Source: Symsagittifera roscoffensis
Lineage: Eukaryota > Xenacoelomorpha > Acoela > Convolutidae
Length of the DNA: 64,000 nucleotides
Direction: 5' to 3'
NCBI RefSeq assembly: GCF_963678635.1
Contig: NC_087071.1
Coordinates: 46,358,889 to 46,422,888, forward strand
A program made the translations under genes and the position numbers. The notes beneath the pieces are model-generated. The model saw only the letters and a program-made list of their open reading frames with translations, was not told where the DNA came from and ran no database searches. Shown piece by piece: positions 9,887 through 22,908 of the stretch (positions are counted from its first letter, which is position 1; every line of letters starts with the position of its first letter).

Positions 9887-12800
9887 ATGAGCCAAACACA
9901 TACTCCAAGTGAAGATAGTCCAGATAATGACGATATCCTCCCCTTCCTCGTAGATGCACCCAATGATAGAGGACAGCATATACTTTGCAAGAATTTACTA
10001 CTAAATTTGTTTGAACCCGGAATCAGCCCATGTAAAGCAGAGTTCCCAGATGTAAAGATCAAAAGACAAATTATTGATCACTATCTGAAAGATATATGTA
10101 ATTTGACACAACAATACGGAATCTACACCATAGAATTCAGCTCACCAAACCCGAATCACCGCAAATATGTAATTCAAACAGACGACCTTGATTTAGAATT
10201 TTCAAAAGTATTCTCAGAATACATAAAAAGCATACAATATCATAACTCACAAAGAGCAAACTCCATCTTCACTAATGAAGTTTTTGCCATAATATATAGT
10301 TATATCTCAATATTAGAAAACGAAATTCCAATCCCAAGTGTCTCACCGATAGAGACATCTAAACATATTAGGGTACGACATGAAATCACACTATTTTCAA
10401 CTTTTCTACATATAATTAAAGAAAATTTCACAAAAGATGATGTTTCACAACATACAAAACATGACTTACAAAAAATTTTGGCATTGGTTTATAATAGATT
10501 ATTTCACACATAATATAGATTTAATTTCACAAGCTAGAAAAAATTTCAGACCTCAAAAATCAAACAATGATACCGCCATCACAGAACAGTCAGACTACGT
10601 TTGGGACCCCGAATGGTCTCATTATGCATTTATAAATATCCCACAATCAATTGCAAGTCAAGCAATAAGTACAATATCTTTTACAAGAGATTAGGTAAGA
10701 GTAATACCATTATCCATTGATGCAACACCATTAAACTACAATACATTTTTACCCGATACGCGAAATAATAGCTTAAACTCGACCGTCATACACAATGAAA
10801 ACCTTAATGGAACTAGGAACCTCACTCAACAAGATATTCAAACACCATCACACTTCATAAATGAAGAAATTGTACAAACAACAACAACTACACAACAAAG
10901 TATTTCACCAATACGTCCAAATTTAACAACACCAAGAAATACAAACACTTCACTAGCACAGGTAACCTTACAATCAACCATTAAACCTTCGGATGCTCCA
11001 AAATATTCACAAATGGATTATCAAACATATAGACCCATGACAATACCGTCAAAAACACGCAGAACGTTCACAAGAAACAATTTTGCGGAACAGAATTATA
11101 ATTACACACATTCATCAAAAACAAACTATCCCCCCCGAAAAAAAAATAATAATCAGATAAGATCTCGATATTGGGATAACCCAATGGCAACAACCAATTC
11201 AGTAAATTTTCAAACTAATTCACATCCTCCACAGGATCGTAGTGAACATTACCCATTCTTTCAACAGCATAAAAATAAAAAACAAGCACCTCATCAAACG
11301 GATTACCTATCCTCTGATGATGATTATTTACAACCAGATATATTTGCACTTTATACTCAAGAATATCGTGGACAAGGAGTGCAAAAACCGTATACATATC
11401 ATAGAATTTTTTCTCCACACCCAACAGATACACAAAATCAACAACCAATGCAAATGCAAAACCCAATTAATACACAATCTTTTCAACCAATTCAGCCACA
11501 AAACCCACTCGTATCAACCACTCGATTACACACTCGTATCAACCAACATAAATGCAAAATGAAATACCACTTCCATATTGCCTTCAACAACACGAAATAA
11601 CAAAAAATCAACTTTCGACTTTTTCACAAATGCCAAATGCAGCAGAATCATTACAAATGACAATGAATCCATACCTTATGGGTGGATCATCAATAACATC
11701 AAACAAACCATTAATGGTATTCACAGGAACAGACACTGAATATTCTGTAGAAGATTATTTAAATGCAGTAACAGCAAATTTAATTCTAAATATAGGACCT
11801 GAACCAATTAATACGCCACTACATCAAAACTGGATACATAGACGCATAGCGTTGATACAGACAACCTTAGACGGCGCAGCCCAAAAATGGTTTTCAGTAT
11901 TGCCTATAGAAATAAAATCAAACTGGAAAAGATTTACACAAGAATTTTCAAAAATGTTTGACTCCGAAAGAAACAAACAACAACAAAGAGTTTTATGTAA
12001 TGAAATTCGCAGATTACCAAATGAAACCATCAAACAATTAGCAGTACGTATCGAAACACTAGTTCGAAAAGCATATTCATTAAATACACACGACTATAAA
12101 AACACAAAAATGACAGAAATCTTAATGATGACCTTAACCCCTCAATTAAGGAAAATAGCAATAAAAAAGAGAGCATCCCATCCCTCCTCAATTCGAGAGC
12201 CCGATTTAGATTTTCGAAAACTAGTAGACAAACTAGAGCAAGCGGAAATCACAATGAAACTTGAAGAAACAGAAAATCTGAAATTACAATATGTTAACCG
12301 AATTGAAACAAATACCACAAATATCAATAATATACAGGAATCAGATACAGACCTCGTTGAAAAAATCACTGAAATACTCAATGTTTACTAAAAACACCCA
12401 AACTTTAAAGGCAAACCATCTTTCAAAAAATGATGTAATTATTGCCGACGATACGGACATAGTATTTCTGAATGTAGACAAAAACAGCAAGATAACCAGA
12501 ACAAACCTCAAAAGTATAAAGAACCAAATAAATCATTCTATCAATATATGAAGAAAGATCAAAATCTACCAAACAAAAATGTATACAGCAACAACAGTTC
12601 AGGAAAACCACTTCCGAACAATACCAATTACACGAGAACTCAATCACCATATACCTCAAGTTATAGAGGAAGATCACCGGAACGAAGAAATACACAAAAT
12701 TCGTCACAAAATCATTATAATAGACCAAATAGTCGAAATCACTACTCCAGATCAAATTCGAATACAACACAATTTGTTTCTAGATCTATTTCCCAATCAA

Positions 12801-13351
12801 GAAATAATTACTATCCAAACAATCAATCACGAAACTCATCATACAATAGAAATAGAAACTACTCCAATAATCGAAATAGAAGTTATTCAAACAACCAAAA
12901 CCAGAATTACCCGAACAATCGATCAAGGAATAACTCATATAATAGATCAAACTATAACAGACCAAACAATTATTATCAAAACAGATCACGAAATAATTCA
13001 CAAAATCGACATTCAAGTTATAATAACCGTTATAGAAATTATTCCCAATCACCACACAGGAATAATAACCATTATAATAATTCTGACAATCGCCACAGAA
13101 GTAGTACACCTAAACATCAAAGAAATATTAATCAAGTACAATCAAATCCAGAAACAACATCAGACCCCCCAGGTATTGATGACACAGGAAATGACGAACT
13201 ACAACTAAATCAAATAAACTGTGAATCATCAGATTCAGAAAGTGATACAGAAAACACTATCTCCATAAATATGATAGCAGTCGAAAATGACTACGAACCT
13301 ATTATATATGAACAACCTTTTTCATCACATATATATATGAAAATCAATTAG
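9887..13351 (+). other. gag-like region of the element
   Basis: The first part (9887 onward, about 200 codons) starts with an acidic, Pro-rich leader and continues as a helical-looking domain of unknown type. A Gln/Asn/Pro-rich linker follows near 11.0-11.6 kb. The central part (about 11.6-12.4 kb) carries the clearest capsid signal: AAQKWFSVLPIEIKSNWKRF, then a helix with RRLPNETIKQLAVRIETLV, matching the Retrotrans_gag layout (W-x-F near the middle, then an R-x3-E-x5-F/L helix). The last part (about 12.55-13.35 kb) is extremely rich in Asn, Arg, Ser and Tyr (repeated NRSRNNSYNR-like units) and probably serves as a nucleocapsid-like RNA-binding tail. I see no CCHC knuckle. Treated as a fossil. 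Confidence 0.7.
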
Positions 13352-13461
13352 AACTCCTTCACAATTATTATATTGAACCCATCCATTCTACACAAACGGC
13401 ACAAGAAACTAACGAAATCAACACTACAAATCAATCCAATGAAAATGACAAAACAAAATGC

Positions 13462-16400
13462 TTGAATACAAATCACATCTATCAAAATATACAAAAAGAA
13501 CAACCCAAAGAAAAAATTTGGACAATACCATTTCTTTTAGAAAGTCCAAGAAACAAAGAATTTCAACCACCAGATCTTGAAATTGATTTTTTAATTGATT
13601 CAGGAGCAGAATCAAACATAATAAACATTCCCACATGGAATGAGATAAAATCATTACACCCAAAACTAACGCCCCTTGAAACATCCAGTAATTTAGCAAC
13701 AGCACAAGGATCAACATTGGTAAACTATGGAAAAATTCAATTATTTCTTCTCCCCACAAGAACAATAGAGCAAAATAAAATTTTAAATAAACCATTTAAA
13801 CAAATATTCCATATCACTGATATTAAACACAATATTATTGGAATACCATTTATCTCTAAATATATACCAACAATCAACATTTTGAATAGTAAAATACTAA
13901 TCAAAGATAAATACACAAAAACAAAAGACACATCCCTAACATTTTTTCAAAGATTAAACAAACAACCACCATTCTTTTCAAAATTTTATCCGATATATAA
14001 TCAACAAAGAAAACACCTGAAACCACTATCAGGAAACATATATAATTTTTCAATAAAACAAGTTCACCAATATGATAAAAAACAAAATAAACAACAACTC
14101 TATATGTCAGATTTTGAATTCAAACCTATCCATAAGTTTTTCAAAATCACAATCTCATCCATAAACTATTTGAAAAACTCGAATTCAGATATTATTTCTC
14201 TACATGTATACAACAATACACCCTATCAAGTAACATTACCTTTAGGACTTTTAGGCTATTGCGAAACCAACGCTACGATATCACCAATACACGAAAAAGC
14301 ATACCGCGTAAATAATATACTCCAAATATTAGATATTTGTCAATCCACAATTCTTAATGAAGAATTATCCATAAATAATATAATAAGTAATGAAAAAAGA
14401 AATACAGATTATTTCACAAAAACCCCATATTTCAAACCTACATTCAACATAAATAACTATACAGAGAATCAACAGAAATTTTTAACAATGTTTAACTTCC
14501 AACATTCACAAATAACACAAGACGAATTTGATAAGTTAGCCAAACAGCTTATAAAATATTCATCAGTCTATGCAACATCCAAATTTGATGATGGCAAAAT
14601 CAGTTCATCACTACATCTCCCATTAAAACCTGACGCAGTTTTCAAAAAACAAAGAGCAAGTAAAGTACCAATTCACTTACATGATAAAGTAAACAGATTA
14701 CTCGATATTTTAGAACAATACAATTTTATCTCACCGGTAAACAAAGAAGAACAACCAAAAGGTAACACATTTATCAACCCTGTTATCATCCTAGCAAAAG
14801 GAGAATCATTAAAAATAGTTCTAGACGCTAGATACCTTAATTCACTAATAGACGAATCAAAATGCAATTGGCCTATTGAACCAATACAAGTTATTTTAAC
14901 AAAAATAAACGGAAAATACTTTACAACCGCAGATATGAATAGTGCATATAATCAAATGCCACTAGATGAACAATCGCGACGCCTAACACAATTTGTTATT
15001 GGAAATCAGCAATATGAATTTAACCGCCTATTTTATGGAATATCCATAAGACCAGCAGCATTTTCAGCTTTTATGAGCAAAATTTTTAGACCACAAATAC
15101 TCAAGAAAAACGCAATCACCTATTTAGATGATGTTTTTATGCAATCACAGACAAAAGAAGAAATGTTCAAAGTTTTAGAACACAATCACAAAATACTTCA
15201 GAACGAAAATCTGAAGGCCGCCCCCGATAAATCACACTTCTTTTTAACACGAGTCAAATTCTTAGGACACAATATAGAAAGAAAAACAATCACTCCATTA
15301 AAATCACGCATTGATGCTAATCAAAAGCTCCAACCACCAACAAACAAAAAGAAAATCCAAGAATTCCTTGGAATGTTAAATTTTTTAAGCAAATATGTCT
15401 ATAAAATGCAATTATACCTAAGACCATTCTATAATATACTTAGACAACAAAATAATTTTGAATGGAATACAGAACATCAAGCACGATTTGAAGAAATTAA
15501 AAAACTCCTAACTGAACAAATTTCGAATACAATTCCAGATCCAAATCAACCATTCTATGCAATGTGCGATGCTTCGAATTTTGGCATCGGCGCATCATTA
15601 TTACAATCACACAATGGTACAAACAAAATGAATCTTATATCAGCAAATTCTCGATTATTCACTCAAGCAGAGCTACGACTCTCAACTCTAATGAGAGAAT
15701 GTACAGCCATAATATATACACTTACAGAATATGAATTCCTGATACTTGGATCAAAACATCCAACAGTTCTATTCACAGATCACAAACCAATCATTTTTCT
15801 CTTTACACAAAAATCTAATCCAAATCACCGAGTTTATAGATTTCAACTAATTCTAATGAAATTCCCAAACTTACATATAGTTTGGACAGCAGGAAAGAAT
15901 CTTGCATTACCAGACACTTTAAGTCGAAATACACCACCTGAATTACTTACACGAAAAACTACAGTAGAAATACCCAAAAATATAAAATTCTACCTTGCAG
16001 AAAACGAAACATCACCCCGACTAGAATGCAAATATGCAGTATAAACTGACGTTGAACAATCACATATAAACAATCTACAACACTTCCCACTTTATTTAGA
16101 TTGCCAAAATAACCACTACGAAGTTGATCTACTTGGAACATCAACTTTTAAACCAATTCTATATTCACAATGGATAAAAAATAACACCCAACAAAAAAGA
16201 GTAAAACAACACCCGCATAAAAGAGACCTTTTTCCGTTAATTGAAAAAGAAAATCTAACTGATAAAATAAACTTATCAGGACCACAAACAAACGATTCAA
16301 AATACACAATAAATCAAGTTTTTGACCTCCATGACCCACTTGATACAATACCCTTATCTAAATTAGAAATTGAAAACATTTTTCTCCCCCCAACAGAAAC

Positions 16401-18153
16401 AATTACAATTTCAACACTGAAACAATATCAAAATCTTGACCCAGTAATTCGACAACTGAAATCATGGCACAAATATAAAACTAAACCTATCAAAGCAGAT
16501 TCAACTATTCTAGGAAATAAAACACTCCTCCGATATTTTCGAAAATTCAATAATACAACAATTAACGAAAACACAGACCTTCTAGAATACAAACTAAATG
16601 AATCTACAGTTACCTGTCTCCCTTTAAGTATGATTCTCATAGCTTTTAATATTTCACATACACAAAATATTAAAGGACACTCTGGATCAGAGAAAACATA
16701 TTCAAATTTTATACAAAACTTTTATTTCCCAAATGCACCAATTTGGATAAAAGTACTATGCAATGACTGTATAGTATGTCAACTGAATAAACCTTACCCA
16801 AATCAAAAACAAATAGCATAAAAACAAGATTTTAAAGGACAAAGATTGTACTTTAACCACCGTATTTCATTTGATACAAAAGGACCAATTTCACCCTCAT
16901 CCGAAGGAAACTTCTACATTATGGTAATTGTTGACGCGTTTACACATTATGTAGCACTTAACCCAGTACCACATTGTAACGCTTATTACGCTTACACAAC
17001 ACTCTATGAACACTGGATAGCCAAATTCGGACTACCAGAAATTTTAGTTACAGATAACGGTACAGAATTCATAAATAATGAAATCATCACACTATGTCAT
17101 TTATATAACATCAAACACAAACCACGTACATCTCACGCACCTTGGACAAACGGCTTAGTCGAAGGTATGAACCGTTCACTACAAGAAAATCTTAGATGTA
17201 TCATCAATGGAAATGATACAAAATACACCGAATGGTCAGCAGATGTAAAACTATTTCCCTTAGCATATAATTCCCAAATCACGACAACTCTAGGAATGTC
17301 ACCATATGAAATGGTTTTTAATCAAAAGCCACGCAAACCAATTATGTTTACAGCAAACTCTCATAAAAATGCACAAAGTCATTGCCAACCGAATAAAGAC
17401 TCAATTTGTTATAACCTACCTTTACACACACACGATGAAGATCATTTTCATCACCCACAAATTCTTAAATTAGCCTCCGGTACACACACCGAATGGATTT
17501 TAAACAGAGATAAAAAGCACAATGAAATTTACCAAAAAGTAACAAAAAAGTTGTTACAAAGGCAAAACATTAATGAACAAATAAATTCACGCTTTACACC
17601 AGCCTCCGATTTAAAAATTGGAACATTTGTTTTAATACCCAATTTTAACACTCAAAAAGGAATCTCTAAAAAATTACAACCCCTTCGTAAAGGACCATAC
17701 CAAATAATTGCCACACCCGCTGATGTCACATATAAAATTACCGACTCAGACAAAAAAGAAATTGTTCAACACCGAAACAACCTATTACCTTATTACCCAA
17801 AAGAATACGCACTACGCGAACTAACTCAATTATATTCTTTCACAGGTTTAAAAGTTATTCAAAATAACCCACATACGGAGAATAAAACAAAGGAACAACA
17901 TGACATTCATCTCGAAAACCAAAATAAAAAATCAACTATAACGAAAAACAATACAAAAAAGCTAGATCAAAATATACCTCAAAAAGAAAGAAAAAATAGA
18001 AAATTGACAGAAAAAATAATACCCCAAAAACAAATCGACAAATCAGAACATAGAGAGTCATCACGACTTAGAAATCAACCACGTAAAAACTATAAAACAT
18101 TCATTCCACAATCTAAAATATTAAAGAAAGTCGAATTTCAAAAACAGCTTTAA
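13462..18153 (+). other. pol region: protease, RT, RNase H, integrase
   Basis: Domains in order. Aspartic protease with FLIDSGAESNI at residues about 43-53 of the region. A long linker, then reverse transcriptase with LKIVLDARYLNSLI, TADMNSAYNQMPL, the FYGISIRPAAFSAFM strand and the catalytic YLDD box near 15121. Tether and RNase H with MCDASNFGIGASLLQ, RECTAI and LFTDHKPI. Integrase with an H-x5-H...C-x2-C zinc finger near 16.66-16.79 kb and a DDE core: first Asp in SFDTKGP, second in LVTDNGTEF, Glu in GLVEGMNRSL. A basic Lys-rich tail follows with no chromodomain. The order and boxes place it in Ty3/gypsy. It is broken and listed as a fossil. Confidence 0.92.
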
Positions 18154-19199
18154 TTTTATATTTAACAATTTTTACACCTCTGAAATATTTTGAACTTTCA
18201 TTTTTCAAAATAACATGCTGACAAACAAGCAGCGATTCTAGTTCAAAATTAGCCAATAGGATTCATCCAATCCGTCACCTTCTCTAACTCTAACACAAAC
18301 CAACTAGACGAACGATATTAAACTCCAGGCATATCTATAACTATAACTTTGCGACCTCCAGGTCAAAAATAAGCAAACCACTCCAACTTGACAACTAAAA
18401 TAAAAATCACCATAATATCATAACCCTCCCTTATCTAATAACCCAAAGATCAACAATATTTCCCCAACTCCGATCTCAAATACCCCCCAAACAAATATGT
18501 TAAATTAGCCTAAAGTAAAAGAACGACCATTTTAATTAGCCTAAACTATAAAAATCTCAAAAATACCCCAGATCACTTGACAAACAAAAATAAAGACAAA
18601 AAAGACCTCCCGATCACCATAAAATTCGCCCCCAACAATTTTTCACAAAACTCAACCCACTTGTCAAAAAACCAATAAATAATTCCACCACACTTGAAAA
18701 TTGCCTCAAACAACAAAAAATATTCGATCGAGAAGCCATTTCTTAAATGCTCTTCTCTCGACCAGTCAACATAATTCTTAACATTCTCATAAACTTTTTA
18801 ACGATATTTAAACTTTTAATCATATTTCTTTTTGATACCTTTGAATCTTTTGTAATAATCTTAATCATTTTTTGCAATATTTTTTTAATTTTCTATTCCA
18901 TATTTGAACTATACCTCCAGCTTTCGAAAGCTATTGACTATATCCACAGGTACGATTCACAAAACTTATCTAAATGATACGAACCATATTTAGTAGAACA
19001 GATATTTTTTTACTATTTGTAATTTTTATAACATTTCTATCATCCCTCATCTTGACATATGCAAATGTCTAAAGAAAGCAATCATCACATTCGCCCTAGC
19101 AACAATCCTCCTAATTCTTTTTCTAGAAGAATACTATAATAAACATCAATTTTTCCACTAAAAGAATAAATAAAAAACCATCAAAAATTGCTAACCAAC
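18154..19199 (+). other. Spacer after pol with a small hydrophobic frame
   Basis: Mostly non-coding, A/C-rich. A 76-codon frame at 18747-18977 is dominated by Leu/Ile/Phe (IFKLLIIFLFDTF, then LIIFCNIFLIFYSIFEL) and would give two membrane spans ending near SKAIDYIHRY. It could be a small membrane accessory protein, a leader for a downstream frame, or chance. An AG/GTACGATT step near 18947 resembles a splice donor. Confidence 0.4.
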
Positions 19200-20302
19200 A
19201 ATCACTCAGTCAGTCTTCACCGACATCATCCCAAGATAACCCAACACCATCTTCAACAACCCAAAACCCCCAAACATCCACACGAATTTCCTTTCAAGAT
19301 AACCCATATACCTTTGAAGAACGACACGCTCGCTTATCTGAACCACTAGAACCAGTTCAACGACAAGCACCTCTAAGCGAACCAACATATAACTTATACC
19401 CAACACTACCACAAGAATTAAGTAGAATACGAAATCCTAGTCAAAACCAAAATACAGTCGAAATAAATAGACAAATTATACATCCTCGACGAAACAGAAA
19501 TTTTCAAACTCCCCGAGTTCATTTTGATATACCCCAATCCCCATCACAAAGTACTCCAGAAAACCCCATCGGTATATTACCAGAAACCCCTACGCTTCTT
19601 TCACAACGTAGCACCTCAAGCCTACCCTCAGATTACTTAGGTTCAACACCAACATCTGAACAAATACGTGAAAATCCCTTTAACCCTACAAACCAAACAT
19701 CACGACTACCATATTGGACAACACGTTCATTCACACAAGGTGAACCAAATTTAATCAATGATCCAATAGATATTTCTACGGATACAACTACATCCTCATC
19801 ACTACCAGAAACATTATCACTACCATCAACACCATCAATAAGCCAGATTTCACCACCGTCTTTTAACTTAAATTTCCCAAATAACCTCGACGCTAGATAT
19901 CGAGAACAATCATCAACAAATATTCCTTTAAGACTAGACTGGAATACATTCACAGCACCTCCACCATTATTTGGACAACACCCAGGAAGTAACCGACTCC
20001 ACAACTGGGCACTAAATAGACTACAATATAGACAAGACATTCACGAAGACATTCGTGATCATAACATCCAAATACTCCAACAAAATAGTCTACAATTAAA
20101 ATTTGAAATCACGGTTAAATTAAACAACATTACTCAACATCCCTATCCATTAAACCCACCAAATATAACAGCTCAATCCGTACCACCACCATTTATAACA
20201 ACTGAAGTGATATACAAATACGACAGATATACCCAAAAGACAATTGGTTACATCACATTTTATAACCCATACTCAGGATTGTCATACATATGTATATTCT
20301 AA
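19200..20302 (+). other. Methionine-free Pro/Ser/Thr-rich open frame (element part)
   Basis: About 365 codons stay open with no Met codon at all. Content: Ser/Pro/Thr/Gln-rich first half (SSPTSSQDNPTPSSTTQ, later SLPETLSLPSTPSISQISPP), then a more ordered end with aromatic residues (TIGYITFYNPYSGL). It overlaps the start of the env-like region by about a dozen bases. With no start of its own it would need splicing or read-through, which env-bearing LTR elements are known to use. It may be a mucin-like extracellular or linker domain. No homologue is recognised. Confidence 0.5.
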
Positions 20303-22908
20303 AAATTTTAATTTTTCACCAACTCCTTTTTCTAATAACCTCCAATGAAAACATAAACCCTTCCCCCCGCACAGGACCCCGAGATTTATTAGTAACACAT
20401 TACGATTGTGAAGAAAACGAACAAAAAACACTACACAAATATGCAATAAATCAAGTATCACAATGCGAAACAGAACCACAAATTATAGAAACAACAAATG
20501 TAATAGCGACACTTCATTCAAAAGCCCGAGCAACAACAGTTATAGGATATAAATTCACAGCAACATTTTCTGAAAAGAAAGTACATTGTTCACAAGTCTC
20601 AAATGGAAATAAAAACCGACTTGACCACGAATCATTCTACCAGAGTAATATCGAACGACTTTTACATCTCAATCCCGAAGATTGTAAAAACGAGTTACTA
20701 AGACTAAACATCACAAGAAATAAAAACACAGATAGAAAATTAGTATATTTCCAAGTTTTTGCAGATTCTGTACATCAAGCAGAACTTGAAAGATATCAAG
20801 GACATATAAAATTAGATGAAAAATACCCATACAACGGCGCACACGGAAGATTAACTTATGACATACACGATAAACACTGGATACCACACATTGGTATAAA
20901 TGACCCATCAAACTGCAAAGCAGACACAAAAAATAAAGGATATCAAGAAATAATGTTTTTCGATTGGAAAATACAACTCGAAAAAATACAACTCATACGC
21001 GACTTATCTGACAACACAATGATCTATCAAGGAATTAGATTACCTTGTAAAAACGATCAAGGCTATTGTGACCCTACAACACGAACACAAGCAACAATTG
21101 TTTGGTTCCCCGAAGACACATGTACAACATTTCAAGTAGCAAAAATACACGCTCGTATGATAAAATTTCACGAAAAATATTTTATACAATCAACTCCATA
21201 TGAACAAGTCCATCCATCACGAAAACAAAGTTCTAATTTTAGAAATATATACAATATAGAAAATAAATTGACACGTTTTCAAATATATCAAGAAACAGAA
21301 CTTGCATGTAAATACAGAAATCCACTTCACAGAACACAATATTCCGAGATATTAGTTGAATACGAAAAAGGATTCGACATGACCACTGGAAAAGTAAAAA
21401 TCGACCCATACGCCACAAGTCACCCTATAAACGAAGGAACATCATATATACCAGTTGATTTTCAAAAAAGTAAAAGTCAACCTGGTGGACATCTAAAACA
21501 CCATGACACTAGAAGCACACGTTTACAAGAACTATCACTAATGAATAGTACATATTTCGGTAATATCCACTATGATATTCACCTAGATATGAAATTAGAC
21601 TACACAATTAGCCGAATTTTTCAAGAAATGTCACTCTCTGAATTAGAAACACTTCACCAACTATGCGAATTAGAAAGGACACAAATCCTACAATCACTTG
21701 CACTAGCAGTATTAAAAATACCCTACGCAGGATATTTACTATCAGGAAATAGATCAAATTTTTTAGACTACGAAGGAAACATTTTATGAATTTATACCTG
21801 TACCAAAAAAGTATCACCACTATATGTTTTTGAAGATAAACGCTGCTATAAAAGAATCCCTATCTTTTATAAGAATAAAGTACATTTCGTTGACACACTT
21901 TCAAGACGAACCTATTTCTGGGATACCGCAGTCCCATGTGGATCAGAAAATAGCCACAATGTAGTTCAACTGAACCCTGATGAAGATAAATATTACCTTC
22001 TTACCCCATATCCCACATTAATGCAATCACTCAAAAAATTTTCACCTGAAAGCATAAGAGGTATTGCTCGAAACCCAAATATTGACCTACAATCACTTGG
22101 AATATATTCAAAATCCGATATCCAACATCACATTAGAACACAACAATTCCAAGAATTATTAACACAAATGGACACTATACAAAGACAATCAATTGACCAA
22201 AACTTACGCAAACTTGCCGAAACCGCAGGATTTGCTGATATTCATACACAAGATTATAGCGGATATTTTAAAGACATTAAAGACTATATATATCTGAACG
22301 GTGAAAAATATAGACCACAAGATATTTCACCCATAAATATTTTTAGCTTTGTTACACTAAAAAACGAAATTCTCGATTTTCTAGGATGGCCCTACTACAT
22401 CTTAGAAAAATTGACTATTTTATACGCAATGTTTAACTTTATAGGATTTCTTTTTTCGCTTTTAAAAGGAATCTATAATACATGCGCTATACACACACAA
22501 GTAAATAGACAAGCAAGTGTAGCACGCATACTATTTGCAGGATTTTTTGGAATTTTTTCATCATCAATAAACAAAATTCTTTTAGACGCACAAATAAAAG
22601 AATACAACACAAAAATAGCAACAAGACAGAACACATACGACGAAGAACATAACAATGTAGACATAACGCCTACAGCACCACAGTTACCACCCCTACCACA
22701 TAACCATCCATTATCCCTAGTCCCACGAAATTTTCGAAATTTAGCAATAACACATAATCCAAATTTTAGACCAACCATATCACAAAGTCCCATTCAACAT
22801 ATAATGACACACCATCCACTAGATGAAAATACATATGAACAAATTATAGAACAACCCCATACCACCGCTTTTCAGTCTCAAAATAATAATTTTTTTAGCC
22901 CACGATGA
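20290..22908 (+). other. env-like glycoprotein region of the element
   Basis: It begins with a hydrophobic signal peptide (MYILKILIFHQLLFLITS). A Cys-rich ectodomain follows: HYDCEENEQ, INQVSQCETEP, KVHCSQVSNG, DHESFYQSNI, NPEDCKNEL. Later cysteines occur in pairs near LPCKNDQGYC. Near 22.39-22.48 kb a long hydrophobic span (ILYAMFNFIGFLFSLLKGIY) fits a membrane anchor, and the rest is a cytoplasmic-type, Pro-rich tail. Signal peptide, Cys-rich ectodomain, anchor and tail 3' of pol is the env layout. The spacing D-C...N-x-V-x2-C...C...DH recalls glycoproteins of negative-strand RNA viruses captured by LTR elements, but I cannot name the source. It appears broken. Fossil. Confidence 0.65.
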
